DNA of 64,000 nt from Paulinella micropora (GCA_019918135.1 WBZZ01002600.1:42501-106500), one strand, 5' to 3'. Counted from the first letter of the stretch, positions 42,835 to 51,831 are shown. Program-made: numbers and translations. The notes: generated by a model from the letters alone, not told the origin.

Positions 42835-43050
42835 TTAATAAAAAATGTTTCTCTCATTTTTCCGATACCAGAGTTTCATCTCTCCCAAAACTCTTGTCTT
42901 TTTCTTTGTCGCTGCCATTAGCTGCACAAAGTTCTGTGGCTCGCGAGGTAGCAATTGGCCGGCATAATTAACGATGGTCGTCTTAATCTGTCTGTCAAAC
43001 GAATAAATCTTGGCCACCTGACTCCCATAATAAAAAACCTCCCTTGCAGA
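42835..43050 (-). CDS. Possible small hypothetical protein or gene remnant
   Basis: A minus-strand frame ending at 42835 whose C-terminal ~70 residues look protein-like (VFYYGSQVAKIYSFDRQI, ending KNERNIFY). Its upstream part runs into a G-rich repeat, so the true start is unclear; it may be the 3' remnant of a gene. No family recognised. Confidence 0.35.
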   Translation of the reverse strand, partial: SAREVFYYGSQVAKIYSFDRQIKTTIVNYAGQLLPREPQNFVQLMAATKKKTRVLGEMKLWYRKNERNIFY

Positions 43051-43880
43051 ACTTTGGTCCCCCAAACTCTTCTGTTCGACCCCCCCCCCTCCCAAGCTCG
43101 GGGGATGGAATAGAGAGAGAGAGAGAGGAAGAGGCAGGGGAAGGGGGGGGGGGGGGCGCTTCGCCGGTGTACAAGAAAAATCACGCGAAAAAAATTACTG
43201 ACAAAATTTTAATTTTGGCACTGAGAACTAATAGAAGGAGAGGGAAGGGGCGGGGGGGGGGAGGATCTGTCTTGCCCCCCCCCCTCGTTTGATAACGTGT
43301 ACAGGGAGGGGCGGGGTGTGCTCTCTTTCCCGTCCCCCCTCTCGTCCCCTCTTTCCCCCCTGTCCCCTGCTATCCCCCCTCTCGCCCTCGTCCCTGTGCA
43401 GAGGGAAGAGGCAGGGAAGGAGGAAGCACGAATTGTCTTAGTCCACTGTCTGAGAATCGGGAGCGGGAGCGGGAGAGGGAGGGCAGGGACGCGCTTTGCC
43501 GGTGTACAAAAAAAATCACGCGAAAAAAATTTACTGACAAGATTTCAATCTCGGCACTGAGAACAGGGAGTGGGAGAGGGAAGGGAGAGGGTAGGGGCGG
43601 GGGGGGGGAGGATTTTCATGGTCACCGCCCCAATAGTTTGTGAACCAGGACAAATCCTGCCGGGGGCCGGACGAGGCGTCGCCGTAGTAATTGACTAGGT
43701 GAACAGCGATCGTGTAGTTGAAAACGCCGCCGCGGTCATCGAGCAAGCTAACGATTTGTTTGACGAGGAGGTGGGGGAGAGAAGCGGGAGCGAGGGAGAG
43801 AAAGGGGAAGAAGGTGCCAAGATTAAAGCTTTTGTCAAGGATTTTTTTTTAAATTAAATTTTGCTGATAAATCGTGTCGT
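43050..43880. other. Intergenic repeat region
   Basis: It contains three modules of the CACGCGAAAAAAATTACTGACAAAATTTTAAT / GGCACTGAGAAC type (43180-43225, 43500-43562, and a reversed TTAAAGCTTTTGTCAAGGA near 43824-43842). A short protein-like remnant on the minus strand (43628-43746, VFNYTIAVHLVNYYGDASSG) may be a gene fragment. No complete gene is seen. Confidence 0.6.
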
Positions 43881-44800
43881 TCAGCCCTGGGCCTGCGGCT
43901 CCAGCGGCGGCAGGTCTAGCGACCGGGACTGCAGCAAAAAGTCGAGCGGCAGCTCCAGTGGCGGCGGCGGCGGAGGAGGGCAGGGAACCGTCGTCGGGCT
44001 GTCGGGCAGTTGCTTTCTTTTCTTGGGGCGGGGGGGCAGGAACCGTGTGTAGCCAGCTGAGCCCACCGCGTGGCGGAGCGCAAAGGCCGACCTGCTGCGC
44101 CAGCCGGCCCCCGCACTGGCGGCCGACATGATGTACACATCGACATGATGTACACATCGCCGTGGTCCAGCCGGACGCTCACCTCTTTGCCCACCGGTTG
44201 CCTACCAAAGTACCAGTGCCAGTGCAGGCCCATGGCGGCGCCGAGCCTTGCCCCAATTACGCCAGCCAGACCGTCGTGGCCGTGCGGCGAGATGCCTTGG
44301 CGGCGGTTGTTCGAGTACAGGTTGCCGCGTACTGGACAGTTCCGCGCCTCCGGGATCAGCCCCTCTACCCCGCGCTTCAGCCGGGCCAGCAACGGCAGCC
44401 GCCCGAGCGGCACGGCGCCGTCGGCCTCGCCGAAGGCTAGGGTCTGGCAGTCTTTGGGGGGAGGCTGAGGTCCGCCGCGCACGGGGGCGGGCCGCGCTGC
44501 CCACTCCTGCGCCAGCAACTCGTCTTGTAGCAGGCTGCTAGCGCCCGCTGGTAACGGCAAGCCTAAAGCCATGGACCCCAATTCCATGAAACGCCACACG
44601 CCACGCCTAATCAACAGCACGCAGGCGCCGCCTTCGCGCGGCCGCTCGCCGGGCTCTAGCCCTAGCTCTTCCAGGTCGAGCAAGTTGGTCTGCCACCTCA
44701 ACAGCTTGGCCCTGGCCGCGATCGCACGGATAGTTTCGCCCGTAAAGGAACCGGAGAGGGCCGCGCAGGGCTCGAACGACACGGTCACGGTACGAAACAT
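43881..44800 (-). pseudogene. AlkB-like 2OG-Fe(II) dioxygenase broken by a 17-bp tandem duplication
   Basis: From ATG 44800 (MFRTVTVSFEPC) the frame holds the AlkB-type core. NLYSNNRRQGISPHGHDG supplies the substrate/iron-binding start (H.HD), DHGDVYIMS is the HGD.Y.M strand, and in another frame AGAGWRSRSAFALRHAVG supplies the W...RH segment with the distal His and Arg. The frame is broken by an exact 17-bp tandem repeat at 44125-44141/44142-44158. Counting only one copy of the repeat gives a continuous 300-residue protein ending at 43881, with a basic and Pro-rich tail (PRPKKRKQ). The family removes alkyl groups from nucleic acid bases by oxidation and is common in large DNA viruses. As sequenced, the distal iron and 2-oxoglutarate ligands are out of frame, so it is inactive unless the repeat is an error or variable. 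Confidence 0.8.
44125..44158. repeat. Exact 17-bp tandem duplication inside AlkB
   Basis: GACATGATGTACACATC occurs twice in direct succession. Seventeen is not a multiple of three, which explains the frame change in the AlkB gene. It may be a replication slippage product or a contraction/expansion switch. Confidence 0.95.
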
Positions 44801-44889
44801 GCAGAACCTTCCCTACACTGGCAACCAAGGGGAAAAAGAAGAAAATAACGCGACTATGGAACGTATAAAAAAAGAGAGCTAGGGAGAGG

Positions 44890-45235
44890 GCCGGCGCGGG
44901 GGGGGGGGGGGGGCGCCGCCCCGCCCTTGGCACCCCCCCCTGCATGCCCAAATCCTTTCTTCCCCTGAGCTCAGGAGCAGGGGGAGGGGGAAAGAGGGAG
45001 CGGGGTGAGAGGCAGACGGAATGAGCTGAATCCCCGTCCGAGAACTACTAGGAGAGAGAGGAGCGGAGGAGGATTTTCATGCCCCCCAACCCATGCACCT
45101 GTCTGAGAAGAAGGAGCAGCGGGGAGAGGGAAGGCGACAAGGAGAAGGGAGGAGGAAGGGGCGCGCTAAAAAAGTACATATTTTTCTAATTAAATTTCGA
45201 CCGTCTTAGGCTTGGCATCCGGGGGCTAGCAAATG
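44890..45235. repeat. Single unit of the GC-rich array family with palindromic element
   Basis: A poly-G/GCGCCGCCCC palindrome (44898-44945) is followed by one array unit: CGTCCGAGAACTACTAGG near 45033, CATGCACCTGTCTGAGAA near 45091, and TCGACCGTCTTAGGCTTGGC near 45199. No gene is seen. Confidence 0.85.
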
Positions 45236-45279
45236 GACGGAGAGAGGATAGAGGGAAGGGGGAAGAGAAAGGGAAGGTT

Positions 45280-45332
45280 GAGAGTGAGAGGGGCGACGAG
45301 AGTGAGAGGGGCGACGAGAGTGAGAGGGAGGG
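45280..45332. repeat. 18-bp minisatellite (AGTGAGAGGGGCGACGAG)
   Basis: About two and a half copies of an 18-nt unit; a longer array of the same unit is at 45637-45750. Read on the plus strand it encodes GDESER-like hexapeptides, but the frame has no convincing gene context. Confidence 0.85.
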
Positions 45333-45337
45333 GGAGG

Positions 45338-45600
45338 ACGTCTTCCTCACGGCGGCCCAGCCGAGCGTCTGTGTGGGATTTTCTTGTTGCGCAAGTAGAT
45401 TTTGGCGCCAAATTGGCGCTTACGGCTGTTTTCCCGGGAAAACTAAGACGTACTGCCTTTTTCAACCGTATCACGCACCCTACCTCCGGACGGCACAATT
45501 TGGCGCCAAATTTTGCAGGGGCCGTTCCGGAGGCTAGCAGAGAAATCGGACGTTTTCCCGTGGGGAGAAACGGTACGCCTTTTACTCACACGAAAATGTT
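45338..45600 (+). repeat. Dispersed repeat with TTTGGCGCCAAA and TTTTCCCGGGAAAA palindromes
   Basis: The fullest copy in the window of this repeat. Order: GACGTCTTCCTCACGGCGG head, TTGCGCAAGTAGATTTT, palindrome TTTGGCGCCAAA (45401-45412), 16-bp palindrome GTTTTCCCGGGAAAAC (45428-45443), ACTGCCTTTTTCAACCGTAT, a second TTTGGCGCCAAA (45499-45510), then GGGGCCGTTCCGGAGG. Other copies lie at about 53870-54050, 59668-59900, 60125-60220, and heads only at 42310 and 45750. The octamer TTTGGCGC fits the eukaryotic E2F consensus. Confidence 0.8.
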
Positions 45601-45636
45601 TTTCAGCCCTCTCACCTTCCCTAGAAGCAGGGAGAT

Positions 45637-45750
45637 GCAGAGCAAAGGGGAGCGGGGCGACAAAGGTGAGAAGGGCGACGAAGGTGAGAGGGGCGACGAA
45701 AGTGAGAGGGGCGACGAGAGTGAGAGGGGCGACGAGAGTGAGAGGGAGGG
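45637..45750. repeat. 18-bp minisatellite, longer array
   Basis: About six units of GGGCGACGA(G/A)AGTGAGA with small changes (first units AAAGGTGAGA, GAAGGTGAGA). Ends, like the shorter array, directly against a GACGTCTT repeat head (45754). Confidence 0.85.
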
Positions 45751-45859
45751 GGAGGACGTCTTTTTCACGGCGGCGTTGAGGCGTCTGCGTGGGATTTTTT
45801 TTTGCGCAAGTGGAACCAACTTAGTTTTGTTGCAATTCTGCTCCTTGCTCTTTGAGCCC

Positions 45860-46290
45860 CCCAGGCTCAGGGGGTGGGAAGGAGTAGAAGGGAGAGAAGA
45901 AGAGGCAGGGGAGGGAGGGGAGGGAGAGCACGAATTGTCTTAGTTCCCCGTCTGAGAACAGGGAGAAGGAAAAGGAAGGGACAGGGGAGTGGGGCGCCAC
46001 CCGATCTGGCGTTGCTGCTGCGTGACATCCTGTGCCAGTTGCGCACCGGGTGTGCTAGTAGCGCACCCAATGAGGGTCCAGCCCCTGCTCTCCCAACAAC
46101 AGCAACATTGGCGGCGGCCGCCGCGCCCCTGCAGCCCGGGCCACCACCCAACCACCGGGAAAAATCCCAGCTCGAGCTGCCCACCAAGAGGCCTGGCGCG
46201 CTGACCCCAAAGTCTGCCCGAGCACGGCGCCGTGGCTAAGGCTGTCAGGTCGGATCAGATTGAAATCTTGAGGAGGTGAACCCCTCAGAG
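45860..46290. other. Region with possible gene remnant, no complete gene
   Basis: It starts with a GAGCCCCCCAGGCTCAGGGGG palindrome half and a GA-rich tract. At about 45990-46239 a plus-strand frame (LALLLRDILCQLRTGC, later LELPTKRPGALTPKS) looks partly protein-like, and its TKRP is reminiscent of the linker of the HNH protein. It has no clear start, so I treat it as a remnant. Confidence 0.4.
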
Positions 46291-46370
46291 ATTCCTACAG
46301 CTGGGAGAGAGAAAGGGCAGCACGCGGCACATCCCCCTCTCTCCTCAGAGGCCCCGATCGAAGCAAAGCA

Positions 46371-46399
46371 ACCAAAACCGACCTGAGATCGGTTTTGGT
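46371..46399 (-). terminator. 11-bp perfect hairpin just 3' of the Fanzor gene
   Basis: ACCAAAACCGA (46371-46381) is the reverse complement of 46389-46399, with a 7-nt loop, 24 nt beyond the Fanzor stop codon. In TnpB/Fanzor systems the guide RNA comes from the 3' end of the gene and its flank, so this could be part of a guide-RNA scaffold, an element end, or simply a transcript-end hairpin. Confidence 0.6.
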
Positions 46400-46636
46400 G
46401 CGAGGTCTAGAACCTAAACAAACTAATATAAATCCTGCTGACCCAAGGCCAGCAGTCTTACAAGGATGTTGCGACTGGCGTTCATGTCGCGTCCGTGCTG
46501 CAGAGCGCACCACTGGCAGCTGTACGTTTTGGCGGCTTTGACGTCCTTCCATAGCGCCCCACATTGCGTACAAGCTTGTGTGGTGAACTCCTCGTTGCAG
46601 ATCAGCACCTTGCATTTACCTACATACTCTCGCTGC

Positions 46637-46690
46637 GCAGCCCGCTGGCGCGGGCTGCAGGGGGGGTCACGGGGGGCGGCGCCCCCCGCA
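46637..46690. mobile_element. GC-rich palindromic insertion 1 in Fanzor gene
   Basis: Contains the stem CAGCCCGCTGGCGCGGGCTG and then a GGGGGGCGGCGCCCCCCG stem. It separates the RuvC-I part from the zinc ribbon and replaces the expected RuvC-II region. Frames on the two sides differ. Confidence 0.75.
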
Positions 46691-46962
46691 TCTGGCGGCT
46701 TTCTTGTGCACGTCCTGGACCATGTTGTAGATCTTATCACGCACTCGAGTAATAGCGCGCCGTAAGCGCCAGCGGTTGCGCTTCTTGCTGCTGTCCTTAG
46801 CCAGTAGCCCAACCTTGCTTAGCAGATTGTCGATGTGTTTCTGCAGACGGTACACGCGTGCAATAGACCCGCGGCCCCATTCGGTTATCGCGCCCGAGTC
46901 CGCGTGGTACATGGTCAGAAAGCTCCGCACGCCCGGGTCGATGCTTACTACACGCTTCGAGT

Positions 46963-47022
46963 CCAGCCCGCTGCCGCGGGCTGAAAGGGTAGCAAGGGGG
47001 GGCGCGGGGGGCTTGCCCCCCG
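46963..47022. mobile_element. GC-rich palindromic insertion 2 in Fanzor gene
   Basis: A 60-nt element: CAGCCCGCTGCCGCGGGCTG, spacer AAAGGGTAGCAAG, then GGGGGGCTTGCCCCCCGG. A GAC triplet stands on both sides, a possible 3-bp target duplication. It lies just upstream of the RuvC-I motif. Confidence 0.8.
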
Positions 47023-47495
47023 GGTCCCAGAAAGCCTGCAAAGAAGCCCCGCTGGCGCCCCCAGACTGTGCGCGAGATCGCGATCGTAGACCTGCGCTCT
47101 CCCCACTTGCGGAAGTTCACTCTTTTCCAGTGAAAGAACTTGCCCTTCTGGCTAAGATTTGAGATAGCCGAGGCTCTCGCCGCTTGCAGATCCCGGATGG
47201 CCACTTCGCGGATGTCGTAGGGCACGTTGAGAAGCCACAGTCTGGCTCGCACAAATTCGCTACCTTCTTTTACAAACCGCAGGCGCAGAGTATCTAGATC
47301 GAAGTCGCCCAAGCAGCGCATTCTACCGCCCATCTCGGCCCTTCTTTTCTCTCGGCGCTCCTTTTGTTCTTGACGTTCCTTTGCTTTCCTGGCCTTGATC
47401 TCCTCGGGCGTCTCCTCCTTCTCTTTCTTGTCTTTCTCAGCCGGCTTCTCTTCCTTTTTTAGTCTTTTGTGCTTGCCGGGCTTTTCCTTTTTACC

Positions 47496-47565
47496 AGCCC
47501 GCTGACGCGGGCTGGAGGGAAGCACGCTGGGCTTTAAGGGGGGGCGCGGGGGGCATGCCCCCCGG
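47496..47565. mobile_element. GC-rich palindromic insertion 3 in Fanzor gene
   Basis: CAGCCCGCTGACGCGGGCTG followed by a spacer and GGGGGGCATGCCCCCCGG. It splits the N-terminal KTFTCRIYP region from the Lys/Glu-rich region; the frame changes across it. Confidence 0.8.
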
Positions 47566-47802
47566 CAGCCAATCCCGCCTGACTTCCTTATCCTTGGTCT
47601 TCGGATAGATTCTGCATGTGAATGTTTTCAGCGGGGGCGTCTTGCCCGCTTTCTTGTTGAGACTAAACTTTTTTTTAGGCACCTTCTGCGTCTCTTTTTC
47701 CTTGGCTGCGTTGCGTCGCGCGTTGACCTGAGTTGCGGGCAGCAGTGCAAGTCGCGACTGCCAGGAGGTCTCCTCCGGGCCTTGCTCAGTTGCTGGCTCG
47801 TA

Positions 47803-47853
47803 CCAGCCCGCTGGCGCGGGCTGAAAGGGGGGCTCGGGGGGCCTTGCCCCCCG
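47803..47853. mobile_element. GC-rich palindromic insertion 4 in Fanzor gene
   Basis: A 51-nt element: CAGCCCGCTGGCGCGGGCTG, then AAAGGGGGGCTC and GGGGGGCCTTGCCCCCCGG. It lies in the N-terminal extension; the frame changes across it. A fifth, partial copy (CAGCCCGCAGGCGCGGGCTG) is at 48777-48796, outside the gene. Confidence 0.8.
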
Positions 47854-48065
47854 GACTCAGTCCAGAACGGCGCATAAGCTAAGACTGACTCTAGAGGAGG
47901 CCGTGCGGGTTTGAACTTCTTCTCTCGGGCTTTTTCCTCTCGGGGCCTGCCCGCTGGCGCAGCACGCAGGGATAGCTCGGGGGCCCATGCTGTCTGGTCC
48001 CAGAGAGTGCGCCGCCTCATTGGAGAAGTCACTCTTCGGATGACTTAGACGGAGTTTGTGGTAGA

Positions 48066-49795
48066 TGCAGGGCCCATAAAGCCAAGGGCAGGGCCATGCC
48101 TGTACCTGGTCACAAAGTGAATACTTTGATTCGTGGCTTTATAGGGGGAAGCAAAACTATGTAAACTTTTTTTGGGGGGCCCGCAGGGGGGGGGGGGGGG
48201 CGCCCCTCCCCCCTTTTCGGGAAGAAGGGAGAGAGAAAGGAGGCGAGGCAAGATGGGGGGGGGGGGGAATGCCTCCCCCCCCCCCCACTTTTTCTTCTCC
48301 CCTCCCACTTGAGCCCCCTGAGCCCGGGGGGCTCAAAGAACAAGGGGAAAGAAGAGGGAAGGGCGCAGAAGCTACAACAAAAAAATAAATACATGCTATA
48401 TCACTCCCAAGATTCTTACACTTGGAACCGAAAACTGAATGGGAGAGGGAAGGGGCAGGGGCGCGCTAGGAATGTAAAGAAATAATCAAGAAAAATCCTT
48501 TACAAAGTTTTAATCTTGGCACTGAAAACTAAGACAGGGAACTTGAAGGAAACACGAGCTGTCATTGCCACTGAGAACTAAGAGAGGGAGAAAAAAAAGG
48601 GAGGGGGGCGCGCCAAGAATTTATAAAATACGATGAATTAAAGCTCGACAAAGCCTCACACTTGATACTGACAGCTAGGAGAGGGAGAGGGAAGAGGCAG
48701 GGAGGTGCCAGGAAAGTGCGAAAAAAAAATTTCCCTTGATAGAGCTCGACAAAGTCTTATACTTGACACTGAAACCAGCCCGCAGGCGCGGGCTGAAGGG
48801 GAGCAAAAATAAGTAAACTTTTTTTGAGGAAGCCCACAAGGGGGGGCGCACCCCCCCCCCTGTTTTGATATGGTCGGAAAAGGCAGTAGCAGAGGGGAAT
48901 TTCGGCAGATTCCCCGTTTCGGCCATATCAGCCTCTACTTGCCAGGGTTGTGGGGAATTGTTCAATCCTTAGTAAATCCGGCCTCGCTTGACACGGGACA
49001 CACACGAGAGGATAGCGCCGGAAAGTCTGCACCGACAATCAGCAAAGATCAAGTGCTCGTAAACCTGAGTTCTGTCGAAAACTTTTAATGAAAAAAAAAG
49101 AAATTGTTCTCCGGACAGGCTCTACCTTCCCCGTCTTTAGTAGTCATCTACCCAACAAACTGCGCGAAGCCCCCTGGCAGTTGCGTCGTGTCGGGCGCAC
49201 CGTGCTCCAAGCGCGACCGTCTGAGAACACATCCCCGCTCCGCGCCTCACGTGGCACTAAATGTGCGTGTGTGCGTATTTCCCGGGCAAGAAGTATGGCG
49301 CGGACCTGCTGTCTTTTGTGGTCGGCTCCGGGGCGTTTGCAAAGGGTGCTGACCCCTGCGGCGGATGGATGGGCGGTGGCCAATGTACCAGGTAGACAAG
49401 TGCCCTCTCGACCCCCGACGGCTTTCTGTCCGTGCCATGGCTCGGCCACCGTCTGACAGCAAAGAGCAAGAGAAGGGGCAAGGGCAGGGGCGCGCTAAAA
49501 ATGTAAAAAAAGAATAGATACCAAAATCCTGGCAAAGTTTTATTAATATGGGCACTGAAAGCTAAGAAAGGGAAAAGTGAGAGGGGCGCCAAGAAAGTGA
49601 AAAAAAGAGTTTTTTTATTAAAGCTCGACGATCTTACATTGGGGGCACCTAGAACTAAGAGAGGGAGAGGGAAGGGGGACAGGGGGGGAAACGCCCCGTC
49701 ATAGGCTCCATTTTTTAAGTTTTGTGTCGGCTCTGCTGCGCGGTCCCCCGCAGAACCCAAGGATTTTCCGTATAACCCGTTGTTGTTGCCGCCAA
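48066..49795. other. Intergenic repeat mosaic
   Basis: It includes a CATGCCTGTACCTGGTCACAA module (48090-48115, shared with 51062), a large poly-G/poly-C palindrome region ending in GAGCCCCCTGAGCCCGG (48180-48340), a GGCGCAGAAGCTACAAC tail (48362), several TGACAAAGTTTTAATCTTGG / GCTCGACAAAG modules (48490-48770, 49530, 49620), the partial CAGCCCG element (48777) and a GGTGGCCAATGT module (49355-49455). Open frames here are not supported as genes. Confidence 0.7.
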
Positions 49796-50863
49796 TTAAA
49801 TGGAAGGTAGTGGCGATTGGACGTAGGCGCCTAGGCTCTTCTGTGCAAAGTCGCAGCCCTGCGCAGCCGTCTGGGCCCAGTACTGTGCGCCCTTGGCTTC
49901 GTCCTTTGGCATCGCCCAACCAAAGAAATGATAGGCGCCCAGCACGCATTGAGCAGTAGCATGGCCCTGCGCTGCGGCCTTGCCGATCCAGGCTGCGGAT
50001 TCGGCTTTGTCTATGCGCACCCCCTCGCCAGAGCAGTAGCATAACCCAAGCCTGAACTGTCCTTCGTCATTGCCTTGCAACGCCGCTTTTTGGTAGAATT
50101 CACACGCCTTGGTCTGATTCTTGGGGGTTCCCATCCCGTACATATAGCAAGCCCCCAGCCGCAGCTGCGCGCCCGCCAAATTCTTGGAAGCTGCTTTTTG
50201 GTACAAGCGGAAAGCCCTGGCCTCGTTTAGGGGGACCCCCTTGCCTCTCGAGTAGCAGTCGCCCAGCCACAGCTGCGCCTCTGCGTTTCCCTTCAAAGCG
50301 GCGCGCTCGTACCATTGCGCGGCTTTGGCTTCATCTTTGGCCACGCCTTGGCCATTCATGTAGCACCGGGCCAGACGAAACTGCGCGTCCGTCTGTCCAA
50401 GCTCAGACGCTGACGTATACCATTTCGCGGCCTCGGCTTTGTTTTTCACGACTCCTTTCCCTTTCATATTATAACAAGCCCCCAACCAACGCTGCGCTTC
50501 TGCGTTTCCTTGCTTCGCTGCGCGCGTAAGCCACTGCGCTGCCTGATCCAAATCCCGCTCCACGCCCGTTCCGTGAGTATAAATGGATGATAGGCAAAAC
50601 TGTGCGTGTGAATCCCCTCCCTCCGCCGATAGTTTGAAGAGTTCTACTGCCTTAGCGATGTCTCGGGCAACGCCGTCCGTTGGACTTCCGTGCAGGTACA
50701 TTTCCGCCAGGCACGTTTGGGCCTCGACATCACCTTCTTCAGCTGCTTTTGTCACTCGATGCAACCTCGCGCGTATTGCTCCTGCCAGTATTGCTTGCGG
50801 TTCTGCTGCGCCAAGCCGGCGGCTCCGGTGTAGATTTGTCCGGCGATTGGGACCCGTTACCAT
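49796..50863 (-). CDS. Sel1-repeat protein (intact)
   Basis: From ATG 50863 (MVTGPNRRTNL) to the stop at 49796, 355 residues. An upstream in-frame TTG is less likely as a start. After a basic N-terminus it is an uninterrupted run of about nine Sel1-like repeats of ~36 residues, for example AAQWYERAALKGNAEAQLWL and ACEFYQKAALQGNDEGQFRL. It has no signal peptide or membrane segment, so it is probably a soluble intracellular scaffold. It is a paralogue of the frameshifted Sel1 genes at 5605 and 24587 and shows what the intact form looks like. The 5' flank carries GC-rich repeats. Confidence 0.9.
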   Translation of the reverse strand: MVTGPNRRTNLHRSRRLGAAEPQAILAGAIRARLHRVTKAAEEGDVEAQTCLAEMYLHGSPTDGVARDIAKAVELFKLSAEGGDSHAQFCLSSIYTHGTGVERDLDQAAQWLTRAAKQGNAEAQRWLGACYNMKGKGVVKNKAEAAKWYTSASELGQTDAQFRLARCYMNGQGVAKDEAKAAQWYERAALKGNAEAQLWLGDCYSRGKGVPLNEARAFRLYQKAASKNLAGAQLRLGACYMYGMGTPKNQTKACEFYQKAALQGNDEGQFRLGLCYCSGEGVRIDKAESAAWIGKAAAQGHATAQCVLGAYHFFGWAMPKDEAKGAQYWAQTAAQGCDFAQKSLGAYVQSPLPSI

Positions 50864-50879
50864 TCGGGAGGCGTGCAAG

Positions 50880-51830
50880 ACCTAATATAGGAATTTGGTG
50901 TTTTAATTTTGCTAGCTCGACAGGAGCGGGGAGGATGGGTGGGGGGGGGGGGGGCAAGAAGGGTTGTCACGAGCTTTGCTATCTTTTTTGGACTTAAGCT
51001 TTACGGATTGGATTGAAATCTCTTTGGATGTCTTAAACTGAGTTCATGATCGAGACAGGGGCCATGCCTGTATTTGGTCACAAAGTGATCAAGCTAGATC
51101 TGTGGGTTTTACTTGGGAGCCAAGAATGGGCCAACCTTTCTTTGGAGCCAGCAGAAGGGGGGGGGGGGCGCCCCGCCCCCCGGCCACACCACACCCCCCC
51201 CCCCTCCGCGTTACGTTGCACATCTTTCCCGTTCCCCCGCCCCCTCCCCCCTCTTCCCCGGCCCCCGACCTATCCCGAGGGGAAGGGTGCCCAAAAAAAA
51301 TTGTTTGATGGGTGGAGCACAATTCTGACGCACCTCCCTTTTTTCCGGGAAATACGCACATACTCACATTTAGCAACAAATTTCACGCAAGAAAAAAAGA
51401 GAAAGAAAAAAAATCCTGTCCGCGCAAATCTAGGGCGGCAAGCCCAAAACCACTCTAGTTTAAAACGTCTTTTAATTAAAACTCAAATCGGATTGAAATC
51501 TTGCGCGGATGAATGGGCGGTGGTCAATGTACCAGGTGGACAAGTGCCTCACGACCCCCGACGGCGTCCTGTCCGTGCCATGGCTCTGCCATCGTGCGCA
51601 AGGTCAGAAAAATATGAAAAATATGAAAAGAGTAAACAAATTTTTTCCCCGAAAACCAAAGCAACAGGCAAGGGGAAGGAAGGGGGAGGGAAATGCTCCC
51701 CCGTCCCACTTTCGTCCCCCTAGGAAGGGAGGGGGGGGGGGGGGGAGGGAGTGTGACCCGTTCCCCCCTCCTTTCCTTCTCCCACCCCCAGCCAGTAGGG
51801 GCCCACGATAACTGACAGCTCGGCCGGCCA
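50880..51830. other. Intergenic region with repeat modules
   Basis: It contains a G-run (50940-50953), the CAGGGGCCATGCCTGTATTTGG module (51055-51100), G/C tracts, a TTTTTCCGGGAAATACGCACA segment related inversely to 49266-49290, and a GGTGGTCAATGTACCAGGTGG module (51518-51625). No gene is seen. Confidence 0.7.
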
Positions 51831-51831
51831 G

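Larger units (their letters stand above)
46423..48020 (-). pseudogene. Fanzor/TnpB-type RNA-guided nuclease gene, interrupted by GC-rich palindromic insertions
   Basis: Minus-strand pieces in changing frames together resemble TnpB/Fanzor. The start is MRRRTLWDQTAW at 48020. Next comes KTFTCRIYPKTKDKEVRRDW, the usual N-terminal pattern, and a charged Lys/Glu region. Then VVSIDPGVR carries the RuvC-I Asp, CTQCGALW...CQWC is the zinc ribbon, and GRDMNASRNIL carries the RuvC-III Asp. Frame changes coincide with four copies of a ~50-60 bp GC-rich palindromic element (at about 46637-46690, 46963-47022, 47496-47565 and 47803-47853). About 60 residues, including the RuvC-II Glu region, are missing at the insertion nearest the C-terminus, so the protein is probably dead. 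No partner transposase gene was seen nearby. The leader and first codons recur at 5300-5357. Confidence 0.78.

Noticed and set aside
45233..45943. Collagen-like frame with GDESER repeats
   Set aside because: The hexapeptides come from an 18-nt minisatellite; the frame runs through dispersed repeats on both sides and has no domain or good start.
48870..49088. 72-codon plus-strand frame
   Set aside because: No domain, lies across repeat modules; may at most be a gene fragment.
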